From the NCBI RefSeq assembly GCF_000801105.2, contig NC_079519.1, positions 36,059,288-36,123,287 of the forward strand: 64,000 bases of DNA. Reading direction: 5' to 3'. Made by a program: the position numbers and the translations under genes. The stretch is from Raphanus sativus (Eukaryota > Streptophyta > Magnoliopsida > Brassicales > Brassicaceae). Position 1 is the stretch's first letter. Each line of letters opens with the position of its first letter. The notes under the pieces are model-generated. The model searched no databases and was not told the DNA's origin. It worked only from the letters and a program-made list of their open reading frames with translations. Shown here piece after piece: positions 57,285 through 64,000 of this stretch.

Positions 57285-58699
57285 TATAATGATAAAAAAA
57301 TGAAAATAGTTTGGAAGATTGTTAAATAGAAGAACAGATAATAAATTTTATTATTTTATTGATTATTACTAATATGGTAACAATCAATTATACAACCAAT
57401 AACATAGTTTAAAATAAAAAAATGAAATTAATCATTTGATGTTAATATGGGGATGCCATTTTAAAAATAAACCAAAAAATGGTGCTCTAACTTGGTCGAT
57501 TCACTTTTTCAGGCCACGGTCGCAACGTTCTTCAGTCTCACAACCTCTTTTATATGGATTGGCTTCTTGCTTCTTGCAGAATTGAGGGTGTAGTTTACTA
57601 CAACCGAAACTGGGATCTCCATGATGAAGGGCACCATAATCTATGTATCTTGCCTCTATCTTGGTTGCTGCTAGAGTCAAGAACACCACAAGAGCCAGAG
57701 AGAAAATAACTTTAATAGTTTTAGACATCCCCTTATTATTGTTAATTATTTGTGTTGTTATTTTCCAAATAAATTAAATAAATAAATAGTTTATAAAAAA
57801 ACTCCGATCAGGAGCTCAATTATTTTGTATTTATATATTTAATTGTATTTGGAATTTTCTCCGTGGAGTTATGAAGAAGAGGTTATTGATGCTTATATAG
57901 TAGATAGTAGTTGCGTGTCAGATAGTTATTTTGAGATGATGATTAGTTAGCAACCACATAATTTTTAGTAGATGGATAATTTTAGTATAGCTCAGCTGGT
58001 TGATGTTTTCTTAAAACTAAGGGATCTAAACATTTTATATCTGATTGCAAAAACAGATATAATTAGCTTTCCCGTTCAAGATTAAGGGTGTTACTGTATA
58101 GTATTATTGGAAAACAATGTGGAGTGGAAAAAATCTGCCCAGTTACTCTAAATTTTTTTCAATCAAACTAAAACTAGTTTTCACCCATTAATTCTAAAAT
58201 AGGATAAAAACAGAGTAATATATCACTCCACTACAGTCAAAAGTAAAAATTTACTCCTGTTTTCACTTTTTTCTTCCGATTTCAAATTTTTTTCATTTTT
58301 TTACTCTTTTAATTACCAATCAAATTCTAAAGGTGAAAAAAAGAACTAAAAGGTTCCCAAAAAAGCCACGAGGAGGAGAAACTAATGTTTGAATTGAAGC
58401 TCTTTACGGCTGACACATATCTGGGGAAACTAACGGATTTATAATTCCATTAATTTACAGAAATACTTTAAAATTCAATATTTGAAATATGTTTCAAATA
58501 AAATAATGAATTTTTAATATATATAATAAATAAATTTCAAATATACAAATTTCATGTTTTTCTTATTTTCTTATTAAATTCTTATAATATATATGCCATA
58601 ATTATGGATGCATTTTTGGATGTAATGTGAAAATTACATCAAAGAATTTGAAGTGTTTCAAAAAGTTACGATAGCTTCACTGTGAATTAAAAAAGTAAA

Positions 58700-58740
<41 letters not shown>

Positions 58741-59732
58741 GTTTATTTTTATTTTTATTGGCATTTTGTACTTTTCTTTTATTAAGAATATGGGAAATCT
58801 AGTTTAAATTATTACAAAAGTTTAACCATAATGACGGACATAATGAAACTCTTGATTTTGTATTGGTGGATGATGTTAGCGTTAGTATATACATGTATCT
58901 ACGTATTTCTGTACATTGAGGGACATAATGAAACCCTTAATTTTGCAATACATATTAATTCACTATTAAGAGACATAATGAAACCCTTGATTTTGTAATA
59001 CGTATTCGTGTTCACTGATTCTTGATGTTTGATTAATTAGTGTATACTATTACATTATAAAGTATCGAAATACTGTTCGTTTTTCTAATTAATAATACAA
59101 GGTGATAAGATACCAGAGACATTAGAAATGAATTTTTCTGATATGTTAGTTTTTTAAAAAAATTCTAAATTGCAACAACTGAATCTGGCTATCATATATT
59201 TAAAAATAATAGTGGATAACGTAACATGTAGCCAAACATTCACTATCATGATAAAAAGATCTGGACAGAGAAGAAGACTAAAAAACTGATTAAAAGGCCC
59301 ATAAGGATGACAGTCGAAACCGGATTCGAAAGCATCCATATTAGCAAGCTCCACCAAACAATGATAACATGCAGATTTAGAAACAAGACACACAATCAAG
59401 ATAAACCGAACCAAAAGTTCAGAAGGGAAGATAAAATCTACGAGACAGGGTTAAAAGATTGTAGAAAATCTACGAGAAACAGATCTAGAATGAAATCTGC
59501 AAGAAAAGGCCAAAACAAGTCATTTTACCGTTTTATTAAATATGTTTTTTAGTTAACTAATGCAAATACTCTTTTGTAAATGATAGAAACACAAAATGTT
59601 TTTGACTTCACAAAAAAAACAAAATGATTATTTGAGGAATGTTTTGTATTTTCTTTCTAATTCTTGACTGCAACAAGTGAATCTGGCTACCATATATTTA
59701 AAATAATAATGGATAACATGTAGCAAAACATT
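57285..59732. repeat. RALF tandem unit 1 (about 2.4 kb)
   Basis: Starts at CACTATAATGATAAAAA, contains RALF-like copy 1 and about 1.9 kb of its upstream DNA, then meets unit 2. Landmarks shared with unit 2 in the same order: a TAGCTCAGCTGGTTGATG phrase, a TA microsatellite at about 58701-58737, and three GACATAATGAAAC phrases (58838-58996). An internal partial copy of the RALF 3' flank (about 59160-59250 against 59664-59755) hints at an older duplication inside the unit. Confidence 0.85.
57501..57728 (-). CDS. RALF-like secreted peptide, copy 1 (75 aa)
   Basis: Single exon. A hydrophobic signal peptide (about 1-26, ending near KIEA) is followed by a mature region starting RYIDYGALHHGDPSFGC. 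Four cysteines (GCSK, QFCKK, RGCET, ERCDR) match the two-disulfide RALF pattern; YIDY corresponds to the family's YISY-type receptor-contact motif. There is no long propeptide or RRxL protease site, as in the short RALF-like 8/9 type. The upstream Met of the MGM start seen in copies 2 and 3 has been lost here (AAGGGG instead of ATGGGG), so translation would begin at the second Met. RALF peptides are apoplastic signals that generally act through CrRLK1L receptors. By position it is the counterpart of RALFL8/RALFL9; I do not assign which one. Confidence 0.88.
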   Translation of the reverse strand: MSKTIKVIFSLALVVFLTLAATKIEARYIDYGALHHGDPSFGCSKLHPQFCKKQEANPYKRGCETEERCDRGLKK

Positions 59733-59942
59733 CACTATAATGATAAAAAATGAAAATAGCTCAAAAAATTGAACAAATAATAAATTTTATTATTTTATTG
59801 ATTATTACTAATATGGTAACAATCAATTATATAACCAATAACAGAGTTTAAAATAAAAAAAGAATGAAATTAATCATTTGATATTAATATGGGGATGCCA
59901 TTTTAAAAATAAACCAAAAAATGGTGCTCTAACTTGGTCGAT
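57729..59942. other. Spacer between RALF copies 1 and 2
   Basis: Upstream DNA of copy 1 and 3' flank of copy 2. It holds the repeat landmarks described for unit 1. A minus-strand open frame at 59154-59414 has no ATG and is not accepted as a gene. Confidence 0.6.
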
Positions 59943-60176
59943 TCACTTTTTCAGGCCACGGTCGCAACGTTCTTCAGTCTCACAACCTCTCTTATATGGA
60001 TTGGCTTCTTGCTTCTTGCAGAATTGAGGGTGTAGTTTACTACAACCGAAACTGGGATCTCCATGATGAAGGGCACCATAATCTATGTATCTTGCCTCTA
60101 TCTTGGTTGCTGCTAGAGCCAAGAACACCACAAGAGCCAGAGAGAAAATAACTTTAATAGTTTTAGACATCCCCAT
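59943..60176 (-). CDS. RALF-like secreted peptide, copy 2 (77 aa)
   Basis: ATG 60176 gives MGMSKTIKV. The signal peptide differs from copy 1 at one residue (FLALAA against FLTLAA). The mature part is identical to the other two copies, with a synonymous Lys codon difference from copy 1. The proximal upstream region (about 60177-60420) is nearly the same as in the other units, so the copies probably share regulation. Confidence 0.9.
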   Translation of the reverse strand: MGMSKTIKVIFSLALVVFLALAATKIEARYIDYGALHHGDPSFGCSKLHPQFCKKQEANPYKRGCETEERCDRGLKK

Positions 60177-61151
60177 ATTATTGTTAATTATTTGTGTTGT
60201 TATTTTCCAAATAAATTAAATAAATAAATAGTTTATAAAAAAACTCCGATCAGGAGCTCAATTATTTTGTATTTATATATTTAATTGTATTTGGAATTTT
60301 CTTCGTGGAGTTATGAAGAAGAGGTTATTGATGCTTATATAGTAGATAGTAGTTGCGTGTCAAATAGTTATTTTGGGATGATGATTAATTAGCAACCACA
60401 TAATTTTTAGTAAATGGATAATTTTAGTATAGCTCAGCTGGTTGATGTTTTCTTAAAACTAAGGGATCTAAACATTTTATATCTGATGGCAAAAAACAGA
60501 TATAGTTAGCTTTCCCGTTCAAGATTAAGGGTGTTACTGTATAGTATTATTGGAAAAACAATGTGGAGTGGAAAAAATTCTGCCCAGTTACTCTAAATTT
60601 TTTCCAATCAAGCTAAAATTAGTTTTTACCCATTAATTCTAAAATAGGATAAAAACAGAGTAATATATCACTCCACTACAGTCAAAAGTAAAAACTTACT
60701 CCCATTTTCACTTTTTTTTCTTCCGATTTCAAATTCTTTTCATTGTTTTTACTCTGTTAATTACCAATCAAATCCTAAAGGTGAAAAAATAAATTTAAAA
60801 GGTCCCCAAAAAGCCAGGAGGAGGAAAAACTAACCGATGTTTGAATCGAAGCTCTTTACGGCTGACACATATCTGGGAAAACTAACGGATTTATAATTCC
60901 ATTAATTTACAGAAATACTTTAAGATTCAATATTTGAAATATGTTTCAAATAAAATAATGAATTTTCAATATATATAATAAATAAATTTCAAATATACAA
61001 ATTTCATGTTTTTCTTATTTTCTTATTAAATTCTTATAATATATATGCCATAATTATGGATGCATTTTTGGATGTAATGTGAAAATTACATCAAAGAATT
61101 TGAAGTGTTTCAAAAAGTTACGATAGCTTCACTGTGAATTAAAAAAGTAAA

Positions 61152-61192
<41 letters not shown>

Positions 61193-63314
61193 GTTTATTT
61201 TTATTTTTATTGGCATTTTTTTTTACTTTTCTTTTATTAAGAATATGGGAAATCTGGTTTAAATTATTACAGAAGTTTAACCATAATGACGGACATAATG
61301 AAACTCTTGATTTTGTATTGGTGGATGTTAGCGTTAGTATATACATGTATCTACGTATTTCTGTACATTGAGGGACATAATGAAACTCTTAATTTTGCAA
61401 TACATATTCATTCACTATTAAGAGACATAATGAAACCCTTGATTTTGTAATACGTATTCGTGTTCACTGATTCTTGATGTTTGATTAATTAGTGTATACT
61501 ATTACATTATAAAGTATCGAAATACTGTTCGTTTTTCTAATTAATAATACAAGGTGATAAGATACCAGAGACATTAGAAATGAATTTTTCTGATATGTTA
61601 GTTTTAAAAAAAATTCTAGATTGCAACAACTGAATCTGGCTATCATATATTTAAAAAATAATAGTGGATAACGTAACATGTAGCAAAACATTCACTATCA
61701 TGATAAAAAGATCTGGACAAAGAGGAAGACTAAAAAACTGATTAAAAGGCCCATAAGGATGACAGTCGAAACCGGATTCGAAAACATCCATATTAGCAAG
61801 CTCCACCAAACAATGATAACATGCAGATTTAGAAACAAGACACACAATCAAGATAAACCGAACCAAAAGTTCAGAAGGGAAGATAAAATCTACGAGACAG
61901 AGTTAAAGGACCATGAGCTTCCCTACTCTTATTTCTCTAGAGCCAATCTTCTATGGATTCGGTAGATCTCTTATGCCCTTATTTTATAAAAAAAATTTAA
62001 TCAAAACCCAAAATCCCAAATCAAATCCTCCCCTCTCATCAAAACTAAATTCTAACCTCCCCTATGGATTAGTGGAGTCAACTTTTTCCATACCCCTATT
62101 TCTCTACACACAATCTCCTATGGGCTCTCGTGATCTTTTAGACTCCTTTTTCATAATTCTATTTTGATCAAAACCCAAAATCACAAATCAAATCCTCCCC
62201 CCTCTTCAAAACTATACCCTAACCCCCTCCCCCCCTATGGATTAGTAAACCCATGGGCAAGTATTTAACTTCTATACCTTTCAAATTTGAAAAAAAATAT
62301 ATTTTAAAATTGTTTTTAACCATATTTTGATGATTTTCAATAAACTATGAAAAAACAGTTTTTTGATTTTTGAAACATTTTTATCAAATTCTATAAATCA
62401 AATAAAAAATATTAACATTTCCGATTTAATTTATGATGTTTCCTTAGACATATAAAATTAAAAGAAGAAAACTGTCTAATAAAGATTGAGGAATGAGATA
62501 TAAGGGTATGAGAGGAATTGCCTCGGATCAGTGAATCCTTGGGTAAAGATTTAAATTCTATACATTTCAAATTTGGGAAAAAAAAGTTTTTAAAATCGTT
62601 TTTAATCACATTTTGAAAATTTTCGTGAAATTTTGGAAAACCCGTTTTTTTATTTTTGAAATATTTTTATCAAATTCTATAAATTCAATAAAAAATATTC
62701 ACGTTTCCAGTTTAATTTTATGATTTTTAGTTTGTCATATAAAATTAAAATAAAAACCGAGCCCATTAAAATTATACTATGAGATATAAGGGCATTGGAG
62801 CAATTGTTCAGATTAAAAGATTGTAGAAAATCTACGAGAAACAGATCTAGAATGAAATCTGCAAGAAAAGGCCAAAACAAGTCATTTTACCGTTTTATTA
62901 AATATGTTTTTAGTTAACTAATGCAAATACTCTTTTGTAAATGATAGAAACACAAAATGTTTTTGACTTTACAGAAAAAAAAATGATTATTTGAGGAATG
63001 TTTTGTATTTTCTTTCTAATTCTTGACTGCAACAGGTGAATCTGGCTACCATATATTTAAAATAATAATGGATAACATGTAGCAAAACATTCACTATAAT
63101 GATAAAAATGAAAATAGCTCAAAAGATTGTTAAAATAGAAGAACAAATAATAAATTTTATTATTTTATTGATTATTACTAATATGGTAACAATCAATTAT
63201 ATAACCAATAACAGAGTTTAAAATAATAAAAAAGAATGAAATTAATCATTTGATATTAATATGGGGATGTCATTTTAAAAATAAACCAAAAAATGGTGCT
63301 CTAACTTGGTCGAT
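60177..63314. other. Spacer between RALF copies 2 and 3
   Basis: Equivalent to the copy 1-2 spacer plus the 61908-62817 insertion. No additional gene was recognised; the minus-strand frame at 61651-61866 duplicates the one rejected in unit 1. Confidence 0.6.
61908..62817. mobile_element. ~910-bp insertion in RALF unit 2, class unknown
   Basis: Unit 1 reads GGGTTAAAAGATTG at the equivalent site; in unit 2 the sequence is split, with TTAAA on both sides (61903-61907 and 62813-62817). The insert contains two internal duplications: an AATCAAAACCCAAAATC/CCTATGGATTAG block (about 61930-62065 and 62085-62250), and a block with TTTTTATCAAATTCTATAAA and GAGATATAAGGG (about 62265-62510 and 62540-62795). 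There are no terminal inverted repeats, poly-A tail or coding frame. Confidence 0.7.
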
Positions 63315-63548
63315 TCACTTTTTCAGGCCACGGTCGCAACGTTCTTCAGTCTCACAACCTCTCTTATATGGATTGGCTTCTTGCTTCTTGCAGAATTGAG
63401 GGTGTAGTTTACTACAACCGAAACTGGGATCTCCATGATGAAGGGCACCATAATCTATGTATCTTGCCTCTATCTTGGTTGCTGCTAGAGCCAAAAACAC
63501 CACAAGAGCCAGAGAGAAAATAACTTTAATAGTTTTAGACATCCCCAT
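63315..63548 (-). CDS. RALF-like secreted peptide, copy 3 (77 aa)
   Basis: Protein identical to copy 2 (MGMSKTIKV start, four mature cysteines). At least one nucleotide difference is synonymous (a Phe codon in the signal peptide, TTT against TTC). About 450 bp of upstream sequence is visible before the window ends; it matches the other units apart from small indels. Confidence 0.9.
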   Translation of the reverse strand: MGMSKTIKVIFSLALVVFLALAATKIEARYIDYGALHHGDPSFGCSKLHPQFCKKQEANPYKRGCETEERCDRGLKK

Positions 63549-64000
63549 ATTATTGTTAATTATTTGTGTTGTTATTTTCCAAATAAATTAAATAAATAAA
63601 TAGTTTATAAAAAAACTCCGATCAGGAGCTCAATTATTTTGTATTTATATATTTAATTGTATTTGGAATTTTCCCGTGGAGTTATGAAGAAGAGGTTATT
63701 GGTGCTTATATAGTAGATAGTAGTTGTGTGTCAAATAGTGTTATTTTGGGATGATGATTAATTAGCAACCACATAATTTTTAGTAAATGGATAATTTTAG
63801 TATAGCTCAGTTGGTTGATGTTTTCTTAAAACTAAGGGATCTAAACATTTTATAATTGATGGCAAAAACAGATATAATTAGCTTTCCCGTTCAAGATTAA
63901 GATTAAGGGTGTGACTGTATAGTATTATTGGAAAAACAATGTGGAGTGGAAAAAAAATTCTGCCCAATTATTCTATTTTTTCCAATCAAGCTAAAATTAG
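63549..64000. other. Upstream region of RALF copy 3
   Basis: Repeats the shared promoter-side sequence of the RALF units. A small duplication, AGATTAAGATTAAGGG, at about 63893-63909 distinguishes it. No further gene is visible. Confidence 0.6.

Larger units (their letters stand above)
59733..63087. repeat. RALF tandem unit 2 (about 3.4 kb, with insertion)
   Basis: Colinear with unit 1 over its whole length except for about 910 bp inserted at 61908-62817. Apart from that the two units differ by scattered substitutions and short indels, including in the TA microsatellite at about 61154-61190. Confidence 0.85.
63088..64000. repeat. RALF tandem unit 3 (cut by window end)
   Basis: Starts with the same CACTATAATGATAAAAA landmark and continues colinearly through copy 3 and the TAGCTCAG phrase (63803-63820) to the end of the window. 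More units may follow. Confidence 0.85.

Noticed and set aside
57988..58087. tRNA gene
   Set aside because: A- and B-box-like phrases exist, but no cloverleaf arms pair and the spacing is too long.
59154..59414. Cysteine-containing minus-strand frame, with a second copy at 61651-61866, as a secreted peptide gene
   Set aside because: The frame begins at TTG rather than ATG. The differences I could see between the two copies change amino acids, and the similarity is explained by the tandem RALF unit.
47574..63548. RALF peptides as ligands of the neighbouring lectin kinases
   Set aside because: Known RALF receptors are CrRLK1L proteins with malectin-like domains. Proximity alone gives no support, and LHCA3 lies between the groups.

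Overview
The window is plant nuclear DNA from a Brassicaceae species, most likely Brassica or a close relative. It is AT-rich, its genes have GT-AG introns, and the gene order matches what I remember of Arabidopsis thaliana chromosome 1 around At1g61350 to At1g61566: an ARM-repeat gene, a tandem block of G-type lectin (S-domain) receptor-like kinases (RLKs), LHCA3, then RALF-like peptide genes. The species and synteny are inferred from memory, without a database search.

Layout. 1-5.9 kb: AT-rich intergenic DNA with one small TIR element. 5.9-7.6 kb (+): intronless ARM-repeat gene. 9.1-26.3 kb (-): first half of the kinase array, with three complete seven-exon S-domain RLK genes (9550-12508, 14397-17311, 19122-22344), a 5' fragment of a fourth (25097-25368) and small relics. 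26.5-34.5 kb: a nest of transposons, namely four long-TIR Mutator-like elements with readable target-site duplications, one of them interrupted by a 5'-truncated LINE with its own 12-bp duplication, plus a CCCGAA-rich element. 35.0-51.7 kb (-): second half of the array, with four more seven-exon genes. Three are open; one (39289-42177) is broken in exon 1 by a 20-bp templated insertion. 52.3-53.1 kb: a complete Cassandra-type TRIM retrotransposon whose LTRs carry 5S rRNA-derived sequence. 54.7-55.7 kb (+): LHCA3. 56.0-57.0 kb: kinase relics, one inverted, and a degenerate solo Cassandra LTR. 57.3-64 kb (-): three copies of a RALF-like gene in a tandem repeat with a period of about 2.4 kb, the second unit enlarged to about 3.4 kb by an insertion.

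Biology. The kinases are cell-surface receptors: signal peptide, B-lectin, S-locus glycoprotein region, EGF-like/PAN cysteines, one membrane segment in exon 2, and an RD-type Ser/Thr kinase in exons 3-7. All open copies keep the catalytic Lys, HRD and DFG, so the array looks like an active birth-and-death family. LHCA3 is a photosystem I antenna protein. The RALF-like genes encode secreted four-cysteine peptides, identical in their mature part in all three copies. No functional link between these gene groups can be shown from the sequence. I found no clearly new system; the most informative signals are the mutational histories (templated insertion, nested transposons, promoter-plus-exon duplication, tandem RALF units).
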